From: a virus
DNA length: 52,787 nt
Direction: 5' to 3' (one strand)
IMG/VR virus record: IMGVR_UViG_3300033994_001553
Coordinates: 1 to 52,787 of that record
How positions within the stretch are numbered: the stretch's first letter is position 1; every line of letters begins with the position of its first letter. Positions 42,390 through 51,040 of the stretch are shown piece after piece. The position numbers and the translations under genes are program-made. Below the pieces are notes generated by a model. That model was not told the origin of the DNA, made no database searches, and was given only the letters and a program-made list of their open reading frames with translations.

Positions 42390-43214
42390 ATGGATTATTT
42401 AAAAATTTACAATAGTTTAGTTGAGAAAGGAAAAAACAGAAAACTAACAGGTTACACTGAAACTCATCATATTATTCCTAAATGTGTCGGTGGGACTAAC
42501 GATAAATGGAATTTAGTTAAACTAACGGCGAGAGAACATTTTATATGTCACTTATTATTATGTGAAATTTACCCCGAAAATATGAAATTAAGATTCGCAT
42601 TATGGAATATGTGTAATGTTAAAAGAAACTATCAAAATAGATTTAAAGTTAACTCAAGATTATATGATTTAATTAGGAAAGAGTATTCAATAAATGTTTC
42701 AGGTGTTAACAATCCTAGATTTGGTAAAAAATTAACAGATGAACAAAAAAATCAAATCAGTTTGTCAAGGATTGGTAAATATGGAGGTGAAAAAAATTCA
42801 TTTTACGGTAAAAAACATAGTGAAAGAACTAAAGAAATATTAAGAAAAAAAAGTTCAGAAAAAAAACATACCGAAGAAGCTAAAGAAAAAATGTCAATCT
42901 CACATAAACATAAATTATGGTATTTTAATGACAATGGAAAACATTTACGAACATTCCCTGATGACCCAAGAATAATTAATGAAGGGTGGAAAAAAGGTAG
43001 AATTGGTGGTAAAGAACTATCAAGATTGGCGAATGAAAAAAGAAAAGAAAAATACTCAATTATTGAACCCCCAAAACCAAATTCAAAAAAGTGTGTCGTT
43101 GATGATTTGACTTTTGACTCAGCGGTTGAAGCTGCGAAACACTTTAATATCCCAGATAGTACTGTTAGAGACAGAATTAGAAATAAAAACTTCCCAAATT
43201 GGAGATGGGTTTGA
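42390..43214 (+). CDS. HNH homing endonuclease with NUMOD domains
   Basis: 274 residues from ATG 42390. HNH core TETHHIIPKCVGGTNDKWN then LTAREHFICHLLL (residues 27-59). The middle carries NUMOD3-type repeats (GVNNPRFGKKLTDEQKNQIS, GGEKNSFYGKKHSERTKEIL) and the C-terminus SAVEAAKHFNIPDSTVRDRI is a helix-turn-helix. It lies just after thyA, a gene frequently targeted by homing elements in phages. Lysine-rich, very AT-rich. Confidence 0.9.
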   Translation: MDYLKIYNSLVEKGKNRKLTGYTETHHIIPKCVGGTNDKWNLVKLTAREHFICHLLLCEIYPENMKLRFALWNMCNVKRNYQNRFKVNSRLYDLIRKEYSINVSGVNNPRFGKKLTDEQKNQISLSRIGKYGGEKNSFYGKKHSERTKEILRKKSSEKKHTEEAKEKMSISHKHKLWYFNDNGKHLRTFPDDPRIINEGWKKGRIGGKELSRLANEKRKEKYSIIEPPKPNSKKCVVDDLTFDSAVEAAKHFNIPDSTVRDRIRNKNFPNWRWV

Positions 43215-43245
43215 CAATTACAAATATAAAGATTAAGATTAACCT

Positions 43246-43401
43246 ATGACCGCAACGTTAGAACCTGTAACTCATATTAACACATCAGATGTTTTATATG
43301 ATACAAAAATGAAACATCTATGTGTTTATCCACAAGGTGTAGAGACCTTTGACGAGGAGTATATTAAAAATAATTGTTTAAAGATTGTAATCACAGAATA
43401 A
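43246..43401 (+). CDS. 51-residue protein, unknown
   Basis: ATG 43246, TAA 43399-43401. Mixed composition (TSDVLYDTKMKHLCVYPQGV). The next gene starts 1 nt after the stop. No family recognised. Confidence 0.65.
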   Translation: MTATLEPVTHINTSDVLYDTKMKHLCVYPQGVETFDEEYIKNNCLKIVITE

Positions 43402-43402
43402 T

Positions 43403-43597
43403 ATGGACAATTTCACACATATATTAAATCGTATTAAAACCCAATTGGATGAAGTTAATTACGATAACGGAGATATGTCTGATATCGGAAATGAGATTGG
43501 TATTGTGTTGGGTGATGTTATCACAACTGAAAGTGAATTACAAGATTTTATTACAGGAATAAGACACGGAATGTCATTAACAAATGGAACACACTGA
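43403..43597 (+). CDS. Small acidic helical protein, unknown
   Basis: 64 residues, helical, acidic (IGNEIGIVLGDVITTESELQDFITGI). Overlaps the next gene by 14 nt. No family recognised. Confidence 0.7.
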   Translation: MDNFTHILNRIKTQLDEVNYDNGDMSDIGNEIGIVLGDVITTESELQDFITGIRHGMSLTNGTH

Positions 43598-44051
43598 TGA
43601 TTTATGGTGTCAGTACTCTGATTTACCAAGCGTAATGTCTTACGATATGCCAAAAGAAAAGAAATACCCCGATAATGTTGTATGGAGTGAAGAACGTGGA
43701 TACTACGCTCACCTGTTACCATACGCAACAAATGTCGGAGCACCTGTCATCATACCTGATAATGTATCAACATGGAAGAACGAAAAGATATTAAAGACAA
43801 ACCATTACTTCCAAAAGAAATATCAAGAAATCAAAGAACAATACGACGAATTACTCAAAGAGTTTGAATGGAATAGTGTTGTCTATGGTTCACATTATAA
43901 CTTTCAACCAATAATTGGTGAAACATATTACCTATATCGTAGACAAGATGGTGAATTATTCTTATCAATTATTAAACCAACAGAATGGAAACAAGAATAT
44001 GTTGGTGAGTTTGAGTTGGACTCAGAAAATAAATGGATTAAAAAAGATTAG
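43584..44051 (+). CDS. DUF2452-like protein
   Basis: 155 residues. LLPYATNVGAPVIIPDNVSTWK, a helical hinge, then GETYYLYRRQDGELFLSIIKPTEW. This order of segments fits DUF2452, a family of unknown function found in animals, bacteria and phages. Its stop is directly followed by the rmlA start codon. Confidence 0.7.
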   Translation: MEHTDDLWCQYSDLPSVMSYDMPKEKKYPDNVVWSEERGYYAHLLPYATNVGAPVIIPDNVSTWKNEKILKTNHYFQKKYQEIKEQYDELLKEFEWNSVVYGSHYNFQPIIGETYYLYRRQDGELFLSIIKPTEWKQEYVGEFELDSENKWIKKD

Positions 44052-44918
44052 ATGAAAGGAATTATTTTAGCGGGTGGTTCAGGAACAAGACTACACCCTT
44101 TAACTATTTCAGTAACAAAACAATTGTTACCAATTTACGATAAGCCGATGATATACTATCCCTTATCAACCCTGATGTCTTTGGGTATTAAAGATATATT
44201 AATCATCTGTACACCAAATGATAAACATCTATTTGAACAACTATTAGGTGACGGCATTCAGTTTGGTATTAACTTAACATATAGAATACAACCATCACCT
44301 GATGGACTAGCACAAGCGTTTATTATAGGTGAAGACTTCATCGGTGATGATAGTGTTGCGTTGGTTCTTGGTGATAATATATTCTCAGGATTAGATATTA
44401 AGAAGATAAAGAAATCAATTAAGAACATCTATGGTTCAATGATATTTGCATATCATGTTCATGACCCTGAAAGATATGGCGTAGTTGAGTTTGATGAGGA
44501 ATGTAATGTAGTAAGTTTGGATGAGAAACCAACACTTCCAAAATCAAATTATGCGGTACCAGGCTTATACTTCTACGACAATAATGTGATACAGATTGCC
44601 AAGAAGATTAAACCATCTTGGAGAGGTGAACTTGAGATTACTGATGTGAACCGAGATTATCTTGATAGAAATATGTTAAAGGTTCATATCCTTGAAAGAG
44701 GAACTGCATGGTTGGATACAGGGACATTTGAATCACTTATGCAAGCGTCAAACTATGTTCAGAGTATTGAGGAGAGACAAGGGTTAAAGATTGGATGTAT
44801 TGAAGAGATTGCTTATCTAAACAAGTGGATTAATAAAGGTGAACTTATTTATTTTGCTGAAAAATACCACAAGAACAATTACGGAAAATATCTTAAAGGT
44901 TTAATTGATAGAATTTAA
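44052..44918 (+). CDS. rmlA: Glucose-1-phosphate thymidylyltransferase
   Basis: 288 residues (RmlA about 290). [16 protein letters not shown] nucleotide-binding signature, [38 protein letters not shown] and [19 protein letters not shown] are all present. It makes dTDP-glucose from dTTP and glucose-1-phosphate, the entry to dTDP-deoxysugars. No other deoxysugar genes are in the window, so it may feed host pathways or modify phage DNA or host glycans. The nearby thyA would supply dTTP. Confidence 0.95.
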   Translation: MKGIILAGGSGTRLHPLTISVTKQLLPIYDKPMIYYPLSTLMSLGIKDILIICTPNDKHLFEQLLGDGIQFGINLTYRIQPSPDGLAQAFIIGEDFIGDDSVALVLGDNIFSGLDIKKIKKSIKNIYGSMIFAYHVHDPERYGVVEFDEECNVVSLDEKPTLPKSNYAVPGLYFYDNNVIQIAKKIKPSWRGELEITDVNRDYLDRNMLKVHILERGTAWLDTGTFESLMQASNYVQSIEERQGLKIGCIEEIAYLNKWINKGELIYFAEKYHKNNYGKYLKGLIDRI

Positions 44919-44927
44919 CATTAACCT

Positions 44928-44958
44928 TTGACAAAAATAATACTTTATTTTATATTTT
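44928..44958 (+). promoter_or_regulatory. Host-type promoter
   Basis: TTGACA at 44928 and TATATTTT 44951-44958, spacing 20. ATG at 44963, 4 nt later, again leaderless. Confidence 0.65.
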
Positions 44959-44962
44959 AACT

Positions 44963-45142
44963 ATGAGTTTAAACAGTTCTGATTTTATTGAAGAAATAAT
45001 ACATGAAGCATATTCTAAAGATATGTACAAGGAGTTATTTGAACTTGCAAAAAAGTATAGAAATAGTGATGGAATACCATTTTACGATTCTTTTGAAAAA
45101 GCGTATTATGAACTCGGAATACCTGAAATTGATAAAATATGA
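44963..45142 (+). CDS. 59-residue acidic protein ahead of glutamine synthetase
   Basis: ATG 44963, TGA 45140-45142. Helical, acidic (FIEEIIHEAYSKDMYKELFE). The glutamine synthetase ATG overlaps its stop (ATGA), so it may be a translational coupler or regulator of that enzyme. No family recognised. Confidence 0.68.
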   Translation: MSLNSSDFIEEIIHEAYSKDMYKELFELAKKYRNSDGIPFYDSFEKAYYELGIPEIDKI

Positions 45143-46158
45143 TATATAAGTTAGAATACATTTGGTTAGACGGATATACCCCTGAACCAAAATTAAGAAG
45201 TAAAACAAAAGTTTTAACATTGGAAAATGAACCATTATTAGAATCAATTCCGATTTGGAATTTTGATGGCTCATCAACACAACAAGCTGAAGGTAATTTT
45301 TCAGATTGTTTATTAAAACCTGTTAAGATGATTCGAGACCCACAGAGAAAGAATGGTTATTTGGTATTGTGTGAGGTTCTTAACCCTGACATGACACCGC
45401 ATAGTTCTAATACTCGCTCACAAATTAAAGACAATATGAATATGTGGGTTGGTTTTGAACAAGAGTATTTCATATATGATGGTGAACTACCATTGGGGCA
45501 CACCAAAGGTAACATGAAACCACAAGGTGAGTATTACTGTGGTATTGGAACTGATAATGTATCAGGACGTAATATCGTTGAACACCATTTAGATGTTTGT
45601 CTATCTGCAGGACTTAATCTTACAGGTATTAACGCTGAAGTGGCTCTTGGACAATGGGAGTTCCAAGTGATGGGAAAAGGGACATTAGATTCTTGTGACC
45701 AATTGATTCTGTGTCGTTATCTATTACAAAGAGTTGCTGAAACTTATAATGTTAAAATTGAATACCACCCAAAACCTTTACAGGGTGATTGGAATGGTTC
45801 AGGATTACACACGAACTTTTCAAACAAAAAGATGAGAGAAGTTGGAGGTAAAGAATACTTTGATTCAATCCTCAATGTGTTTGAATTAAATCATTCTAAA
45901 CATATTGAAAATTACGGTTCAGACAATGAATACAGATTAACTGGTAAACATGAAACACAATCTATTGATAAGTTTAGTTATGGTGTGTCAGATAGAGGTT
46001 CATCAATAAGAATACCGCAAGTAACAGTTAATAACGGATGGAAAGGATATGTTGAAGATAGACGACCAGCATCTAATGGTGACCCATATAGAATTATGAA
46101 AGTAATATCTGAGTCAGTAAATCAGGCGGAAGCCAACTTATCCTTCAATACTATTTAA
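45139..46158 (+). CDS. glnA: Type II (eukaryotic-like) glutamine synthetase
   Basis: 339 residues, the size of GSII (about 350) rather than bacterial GSI (470) or GSIII (720). Motifs: EYIWLDG, WNFDGSSTQQAEGNFSDC, the metal ligands of FEQEYF, GINAEVALGQWEFQV, WNGSGLHTNFS, HETQ, DRGSSIRIP and EDRRPASNGDPY. It makes glutamine from glutamate, ammonia and ATP, supplying nitrogen for nucleotide synthesis. Very unusual in a phage. Coupled to the small upstream gene. The GIY-YIG gene follows 44 nt after its stop. Confidence 0.95.
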   Translation: MIYKLEYIWLDGYTPEPKLRSKTKVLTLENEPLLESIPIWNFDGSSTQQAEGNFSDCLLKPVKMIRDPQRKNGYLVLCEVLNPDMTPHSSNTRSQIKDNMNMWVGFEQEYFIYDGELPLGHTKGNMKPQGEYYCGIGTDNVSGRNIVEHHLDVCLSAGLNLTGINAEVALGQWEFQVMGKGTLDSCDQLILCRYLLQRVAETYNVKIEYHPKPLQGDWNGSGLHTNFSNKKMREVGGKEYFDSILNVFELNHSKHIENYGSDNEYRLTGKHETQSIDKFSYGVSDRGSSIRIPQVTVNNGWKGYVEDRRPASNGDPYRIMKVISESVNQAEANLSFNTI

Positions 46159-46201
46159 TTTACTATATTTTGTTTGGTGGTATATTTATTAAATAAACAC
46201 T

Positions 46202-46945
46202 ATGATAATTTATTTAACAACTAATTTAATTAACGGTAAAAAATATGTTGGACTTGATATGAATAATGATAAGAATTATTTAGGGTCAGGTGTTCATATT
46301 AAACGTGCAATAAAAAAATATGGTAAAGAAAATTTCATAAAAGAAATTTTAGAGGTTTGTGATAATAGACAAGAGTTATTATTATGTGAAAAAAAATGGA
46401 TAGAAAACTTTAAAGCTGTTGAATCTAAAGAATTTTATAATGTTCATATCGGTGGTATTGGTGGTGACATTACACAATATATGGATGAATCTAAAATTAT
46501 TGAATGGAAACAAAATATTAGTAATGGTAAAAAGGGTAAAACTAAAGGAAAACCATTAACTGAACAAAATAAAAAAGGTATAAGTGAGTCATTGAGAAAA
46601 TATTATGATAATGGTGGTGTTGCCCCATTACAAGGTAAAAAAAGAGATGATGAAACTAAAAGAAAAATAAGTGAGTCTAATAAAGGTAAAGAATTTACTA
46701 AAGAACATTTAGAAAATTTAAAAGAATCATTTAAGGGAAGAGATTATAATGGTGAAAAAAATCCATTCTACGGTAAGGGACATATGATTTCAGGTGAAAA
46801 AAACCCAATGTACGGTAAAAGTTTTTATGATGTATGGGTTGAAAAATATGGTAAAGAAGTTGCCGATATAAAGAAAAAAGAATGGTTAGATAAAAAAAGA
46901 AAAAAAAATGGAACTGATTACAACAACAATAATGAAAAAATCTGA
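46202..46945 (+). CDS. GIY-YIG homing endonuclease with NUMOD3 repeats
   Basis: 247 residues. GIY-YIG domain: IIYLTTNLINGKKYVGLDMN, IKRAIKKYGKENFIKEIL, EKKWIENF. NUMOD3 repeats follow (KGKPLTEQNKKGISESLRKY, GEKNPFYGKGHMISGEKNPMYGKS). TATTTAT (46183-46189) lies 12 nt before the ATG. Its last 38 nt overlap the start of the thioesterase gene in another frame, so insertion was close to or at that gene's start. Confidence 0.9.
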   Translation: MIIYLTTNLINGKKYVGLDMNNDKNYLGSGVHIKRAIKKYGKENFIKEILEVCDNRQELLLCEKKWIENFKAVESKEFYNVHIGGIGGDITQYMDESKIIEWKQNISNGKKGKTKGKPLTEQNKKGISESLRKYYDNGGVAPLQGKKRDDETKRKISESNKGKEFTKEHLENLKESFKGRDYNGEKNPFYGKGHMISGEKNPMYGKSFYDVWVEKYGKEVADIKKKEWLDKKRKKNGTDYNNNNEKI

Positions 46946-47351
46946 TGAGGGTGTTCACGGGAACATTTTCGGAGGAACTTTGATGTCTCTAATTGACGAC
47001 TCAGCAGCATCTTACGCTGCTCAGATATGTGACACTTCAAGAATAGTTACAATTAAGATTGATGAGTTATTATTTAAAAGTCCTGTTAAGGTTGGAAGTT
47101 TACTAAAAATTTATGGTAAGGTAGAAAAGTTCGGAACAACATCAATCAAATTATATATTGAGGTAAGAAAACATAACGTCCACACTGGTAAACAAGAAGC
47201 GGTTACACAAACATATATAACATTTGTAAGGATAGATGGTGATGGTAAAGCAATCCCTATTCATCAATATGTTAAGGACAGATACTACGAAAGATACGAA
47301 AAATTTGGTAAGGGATTACTTTCTTTAGACGAAAAACATAACAATGATTGA
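46908..47351 (+). CDS. Hotdog-fold acyl-CoA thioesterase
   Basis: 147 residues. GNIFGGTLMSLIDDSAASYAAQ carries the catalytic Asp of YciA/acyl-CoA hydrolases, with LLFKSPVKVGSLLKIYGKV and VTQTYITFVRID. The N-terminal MELITTTIMKKSDEGVHGN aligns with family starts, which is why the start within the endonuclease gene is chosen. It hydrolyses acyl-CoA esters in the cytoplasm. Might alter host lipids during infection. Overlaps the next gene by 8 nt. Confidence 0.88.
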   Translation: MELITTTIMKKSDEGVHGNIFGGTLMSLIDDSAASYAAQICDTSRIVTIKIDELLFKSPVKVGSLLKIYGKVEKFGTTSIKLYIEVRKHNVHTGKQEAVTQTYITFVRIDGDGKAIPIHQYVKDRYYERYEKFGKGLLSLDEKHNND

Positions 47352-47652
47352 TTTGTTGAAGAAGAATGATTTATTCTTTCTCAAACAAGTTAAAGAAAAT
47401 ATTCTTACTAAATACAATCTTCCATTTGAATGTTTATCTATTGAATACATGGATGAGATTTATTTCAAGATTCATTTCATTATGAAGAAGATACCGTTTG
47501 AAGTTTATTTTCATAGATATGAAGTTTTAGAAGAGGTTGAAAATGATTTGAAAACCTTTTTAAAGATAATCAATCCTGAAAGACAGATTCATCATTTAAG
47601 GGTTTATGTTGACTATAGACCACAAAATAAAAACTTATTAAATTTTGTTTGA
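47344..47652 (+). CDS. Small protein, unknown
   Basis: 102 residues, charged and aromatic (IYFKIHFIMKKIPFEVYFHRYE). Overlaps the thioesterase gene by 8 nt. No family recognised. Confidence 0.72.
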   Translation: MIDLLKKNDLFFLKQVKENILTKYNLPFECLSIEYMDEIYFKIHFIMKKIPFEVYFHRYEVLEEVENDLKTFLKIINPERQIHHLRVYVDYRPQNKNLLNFV

Positions 47653-47653
47653 C

Positions 47654-47980
47654 ATGAAGTATGATTACTATGGTTTAAAGTCTAAAATAGACGATTTTTT
47701 GGATTTACATGATGAGGAAATTGTTAAACAAGGTTGGACAATAACATCTAAACCATGTGATGATTGTAAAGATTATGATATTAATTTAAGGTTTAGTGAT
47801 GTTAAATATTGTTACGAAACAACAACAGGTAGTAAAAGTTACAATTTAGATTATCTATTTGTTGAAAAGATAGATAAAAATAAACAGAACAAAACGGTTT
47901 ATAGTTCAGCTAAAAAGATGGGTTTAGAGATAAATGATAAAGGTTTAATTTATAATTTAAGCAATGTCAAACTTTCTTGA
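47654..47980 (+). CDS. Small protein, unknown
   Basis: 108 residues from ATG 47654. Contains CDDCKDYD, possibly metal-binding. The 3' end overlaps the converging lysozyme-like gene by 24 nt. No family recognised. Confidence 0.7.
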   Translation: MKYDYYGLKSKIDDFLDLHDEEIVKQGWTITSKPCDDCKDYDINLRFSDVKYCYETTTGSKSYNLDYLFVEKIDKNKQNKTVYSSAKKMGLEINDKGLIYNLSNVKLS

Positions 47981-48868
47981 ATATTTCACTGCATTGTCTC
48001 TATGACTTGATACTCCACCACCAGCGTTGATATCTGCAAAATATTCAGCGGCTTGTTTCTTTGTTTCAAATTTTGGAAATCCTGACTTTTTACCTTTTGT
48101 GAAGAACATAATAGCCACTTGAGCTGCGGTAAATGGGTTATTAACTTCTTCAGGATTACCAACTAAATCTTTACCGATTAGACCACCATATTTTCTATAG
48201 TTCCCCATACCTGTTAACTGATTAAATCCTCTACCTCTATATTTGTATCCATCATCGTCGGCAGTTCCATTCTTACCATTACCAACAGTATTGGCGTATA
48301 TTAAATTATAAAACTTTTTATCATCTTGTTTAAGTTGATTTATTTCAGAATCTGAAAGATGAGAAACTCTTTTCCCAAAAAGACTTCTTATTCTACCAAC
48401 ACCTGTATTAGAATAAGATGTTTCTGATTTTGGTATGTAATTACTTTCTTTACCAATTACGGATAATATACCAATTTGAGCCATTGGGTCTGTAATACCA
48501 AAATCATTCATGGCGTCAACCAATAAATCAATGTTTCTTGCTTTTTTTCCTGAAAATTTGTGAATTAATTTACCTGAAAAATTATCTTCATTTCCGTATG
48601 TTAAATCTTCAAGTTTGGCATCTTGAAGTTTATCTTTAAGATATTTTTCTTCCTCACCTGTTAAATCTTCTTTATTATTTGTGATGTTATCAATAATTTT
48701 ACTTACATCTGTTGTACCGAAAGTGTCTTCCGCGAACTTTTTAACTGCTTGACCAATCTCAGTTTGTTTTAAATAATCAACTGCGTCGTCTAAAAAACCT
48801 TCATTTAAATTATATAATTTTCTGATGTCATTTTTTTCTTGTTCTGAAATAATAAATCTTTTACTCAT
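47957..48868 (-). CDS. GH19-type lysozyme/chitinase domain with packaged-protein N-terminus
   Basis: 303 residues. Opens MSKRFIISEQEKNDIRKLYNLNE, one of the capsid-targeting-like peptides. The catalytic domain (about 112-300) has IGKESNY with the proton-donor Glu141 and YRGRGFNQLTGMGNYRKYG, the GH19 endolysin signature. It cleaves cell-wall glycan. The N-terminal 100 residues are helical and acidic. No signal peptide, so it acts as an endolysin after holin action or, given the N-terminus, as an injected or virion-borne lysozyme. TATTTAT lies 15 nt upstream. Confidence 0.88.
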   Translation of the reverse strand: MSKRFIISEQEKNDIRKLYNLNEGFLDDAVDYLKQTEIGQAVKKFAEDTFGTTDVSKIIDNITNNKEDLTGEEEKYLKDKLQDAKLEDLTYGNEDNFSGKLIHKFSGKKARNIDLLVDAMNDFGITDPMAQIGILSVIGKESNYIPKSETSYSNTGVGRIRSLFGKRVSHLSDSEINQLKQDDKKFYNLIYANTVGNGKNGTADDDGYKYRGRGFNQLTGMGNYRKYGGLIGKDLVGNPEEVNNPFTAAQVAIMFFTKGKKSGFPKFETKKQAAEYFADINAGGGVSSHRDNAVKYSRKFDIA

Positions 48869-48872
48869 CGTA

Positions 48873-48904
48873 TTGTTTTTATAATAAATATTATCTTATA
48901 TTTG
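48873..48904 (+). promoter_or_regulatory. Host-type promoter, divergent
   Basis: TTG 48873-48875 and TATATTTG 48897-48904, spacing 21. It overlaps the minus-strand TATTTAT box (48884-48890) of the lysozyme gene, so the two promoters compete for the same DNA. Confidence 0.6.
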
Positions 48905-48920
48905 TTTGTAAACAAAACAC

Positions 48921-49073
48921 ATGATTTTAGTATTATTTTGGGTAGTAATAGCAAGGTTTGTTAGGTTATTAACAACCAAAGAAAAACCAACATTCAAGGA
49001 AGAGTTGGGTGATTTTGTTTTTCATTACCTTTTCGCTTTGGTAATCTACGTTATTCTTATCTCAATTTTCTGA
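48921..49073 (+). CDS. 50-residue two-helix membrane protein
   Basis: ATG 48921, TGA 49071-49073. Hydrophobic segments at 1-17 and 33-50 with a charged loop (TTKEKPTFKEELGD). Size and topology are those of a small holin, next to the lysozyme gene. That role is a guess. Overlaps the converging gene by 17 nt. Confidence 0.62.
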   Translation: MILVLFWVVIARFVRLLTTKEKPTFKEELGDFVFHYLFALVIYVILISIF

Positions 49074-49413
49074 GTTCCCTTTTGATTGACTCTTCTATCA
49101 AATCGTCTGATTGTTCTATATTAAGATATATAGTGTCGTATTTGTAATTAAGTGAGTCCATTGCGTTGGAAATAAGATTGGTCAAAAAAGATTTAAGTTT
49201 ACCCATTCTACCATCTTTAATATCAACACTTATATCGGCAAAGACACTTCCAAAAACAATATTACCTCTCATCCATTCCTGTTTAGACGGATAAGCCTCA
49301 ATACGATTAATCCTAATATTAGGTAGATTAAAACCTTTATCCTGTTCAAACTTTGATAGGGCTTTAGGTAATATCCTTTCAATATGATTTTTTAAGTGTT
49401 CTCCGTATGTCAT
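49057..49413 (-). CDS. Unidentified protein, probable late gene
   Basis: 118 residues. Opens MTYGEHLKNHIERILPKAL, a helical basic peptide recalling the proposed capsid-targeting group. TATTTAT lies 10 nt upstream. No domain recognised. Confidence 0.75.
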   Translation of the reverse strand: MTYGEHLKNHIERILPKALSKFEQDKGFNLPNIRINRIEAYPSKQEWMRGNIVFGSVFADISVDIKDGRMGKLKSFLTNLISNAMDSLNYKYDTIYLNIEQSDDLIEESIKRELRKLR

Positions 49414-49452
49414 TTCTAATTATATAAATACTTATAGTAAAACAAATATACT

Positions 49453-50049
49453 ATGAGTTACACGAAAGAACAAATTGAAACTGCGGTAAAATCAAAAGGT
49501 TATGTATGGTTTGAAGATACTGCTAATAAAGGTTACGATGTTAACATCGTTGGAATCAGAAACACTGCAACTGGACAAAAGGTTACAAATGCTTTTGATG
49601 ATTATTTAACTATTTCTTACAAAGAGAATGGACAATGGAAGTGTCACGTTTGGCCGGCAACAACTGACCCAGGTAAGAAAGGTGTAATGGAATACCACAA
49701 CAAAGATGGTGTTGCTCGTTTGGTTGAGGGACAGTATCGTGGTTCACATATCATCAGATTACATCAGGGTAAGTATGAAGCGTTAGGACAAGATAGAGCG
49801 GTTAAAGTTTATCGTGATGCCAATAAAGATATGACTTATGATGAGAACAAAATCACTGAAGGTGTTTATGGTATTAACATTCACAAAGCAGGTGCTAATT
49901 CAACATATGTTGAGAATTGGTCTGAAGGATGTCAAGTATTCAAGATGTCGGCTGACTTTGAAGAGTTTATGAAGATTTGTCGTAAGTCAAAAGACATTCA
50001 CGGAAATCGTTTTACATACACATTAATTGAAACAAAAGATATTGTATAA
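49453..50049 (+). CDS. L,D-transpeptidase-like (YkuD-fold-like) protein
   Basis: 198 residues. Motifs VWPATTDPG, IIRLHQGKYEALGQ, VYRDANKDMTYD, GINIHKAG (His144) and WSEGCQVFK (Cys160). HxxG followed by SxGC resembles the active site of L,D-transpeptidases, and the whole pattern is common in phage and bacterial proteins thought to act on peptidoglycan. No signal peptide. Preceded by TACTTAT, a variant of the late box. Wall-active role inferred. Confidence 0.75.
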   Translation: MSYTKEQIETAVKSKGYVWFEDTANKGYDVNIVGIRNTATGQKVTNAFDDYLTISYKENGQWKCHVWPATTDPGKKGVMEYHNKDGVARLVEGQYRGSHIIRLHQGKYEALGQDRAVKVYRDANKDMTYDENKITEGVYGINIHKAGANSTYVENWSEGCQVFKMSADFEEFMKICRKSKDIHGNRFTYTLIETKDIV

Positions 50050-50079
50050 TAGATTTATCACAATTTAGGTTCATCCAAA

Positions 50080-50086
50080 TATTTAT
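50080..50086 (+). promoter_or_regulatory. TATTTAT box, leaderless type
   Basis: TATTTAT with ATG 4 nt later at 50091. Confidence 0.5.
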
Positions 50087-50090
50087 TGGT

Positions 50091-50390
50091 ATGACAAAAC
50101 TAACAGAACAACTTGGAAAAATTAGACAGATGATGGGAGTTATCAGAGAGTCTAAAGATGTGTCAGAACCTTACGATGAGAAGGCTGATACTGATTACAA
50201 CGACGATGTTCATGGGGATGATATGAAAGACCACCCATCCTTCAAACAGAAGTTTGACTATATTGATGAGTTGGAACAAATCATGGAGAAGTGGACAGAT
50301 GAATACAAGAGAAGTATTAACTGTAACGCTCCAAGAGGATTCAGTCAGAGAGCCCATTGTGATGGAAGAGCTAAGAAGAAAAGAAAATAA
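50091..50390 (+). CDS. Small protein with KIRQMMGVIRE N-terminus
   Basis: 99 residues. Opens MTKLTEQLGKIRQMMGVIRE, ending I-R-E, like the other proposed capsid-targeting peptides. The rest is acidic and then basic, and ends GFSQRAHCDGRAKKKRK, a nucleic-acid-binding-like tail. A DNA-associated head protein is plausible. Confidence 0.75.
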   Translation: MTKLTEQLGKIRQMMGVIRESKDVSEPYDEKADTDYNDDVHGDDMKDHPSFKQKFDYIDELEQIMEKWTDEYKRSINCNAPRGFSQRAHCDGRAKKKRK

Positions 50391-50395
50391 ACATT

Positions 50396-50423
50396 AAAAA
50401 ACCCCTAATTCAAGGGGTTTTTT
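50396..50423 (+). terminator. Intrinsic terminator
   Basis: AAAAACCCCT-AATTCA-AGGGG followed by TTTTTT. Symmetric enough to act in both directions between converging genes. Confidence 0.85.
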
Positions 50424-50456
50424 ATTTATTGTTATCGTTTCAGGACGAATACGTTT

Positions 50457-50669
50457 TTATAGACCGTAGACTGATTTGTATTTTGTCCCAAGTAACGACA
50501 AACATTTTTCAACTGCTTCTTCTTTCTGTTTTAAACCTTTAGCCACCAATTTCTTTGAATGGTAAATAACGAATTCTACTGAACCACCTTTTGGACTTGG
50601 TAAAGTTTTGTAAATGTCATAGAAACCTACTTTAGAGGTGTAGATACCTTTTGATGAACCTTTTGCCAT
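50457..50669 (-). CDS. Small basic protein, unknown
   Basis: 70 residues, lysine-rich, beta then helical (VGFYDIYKTLPSPKGGSVEF). No family recognised. Confidence 0.72.
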   Translation of the reverse strand: MAKGSSKGIYTSKVGFYDIYKTLPSPKGGSVEFVIYHSKKLVAKGLKQKEEAVEKCLSLLGTKYKSVYGL

Positions 50670-50722
50670 TTTGTTTTATTTTTTATTTGTTTGTATAAGT
50701 TTAGTAGTAAAAATTGATATAA

Positions 50723-51040
50723 TCAATTGGGGAATGGTATTTCTAAATTGGCGATGAACTTATAAATTGGTGAACCTAAAAATATAACACCCTTCAATTC
50801 GTTATTAAATTGTGATTGTACCCATTCATTAAACACTTCAATTACCAATGCTTTTGGGACAGAGTGTAAGGTTGAAATTGTTTTAATGAATTCTTTATTA
50901 CCGTAAGCGTATTTAGTTGAGTTTACTACACAAATAGGTAATTCCAAAGATGGAACTTTTAAAAAATGGTAACTACCATCATTTAATATTTCAACATTTT
51001 GGACTTCAATAAATTTCTTTATTTGTTCTTTTATTAACAT
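50723..51040 (-). CDS. Unidentified protein
   Basis: 105 residues, alpha/beta, no domain recognised. Its start codon overlaps the end of the small membrane peptide gene at 51034-51120, so the two are coupled. Confidence 0.75.
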   Translation of the reverse strand: MLIKEQIKKFIEVQNVEILNDGSYHFLKVPSLELPICVVNSTKYAYGNKEFIKTISTLHSVPKALVIEVFNEWVQSQFNNELKGVIFLGSPIYKFIANLEIPFPN

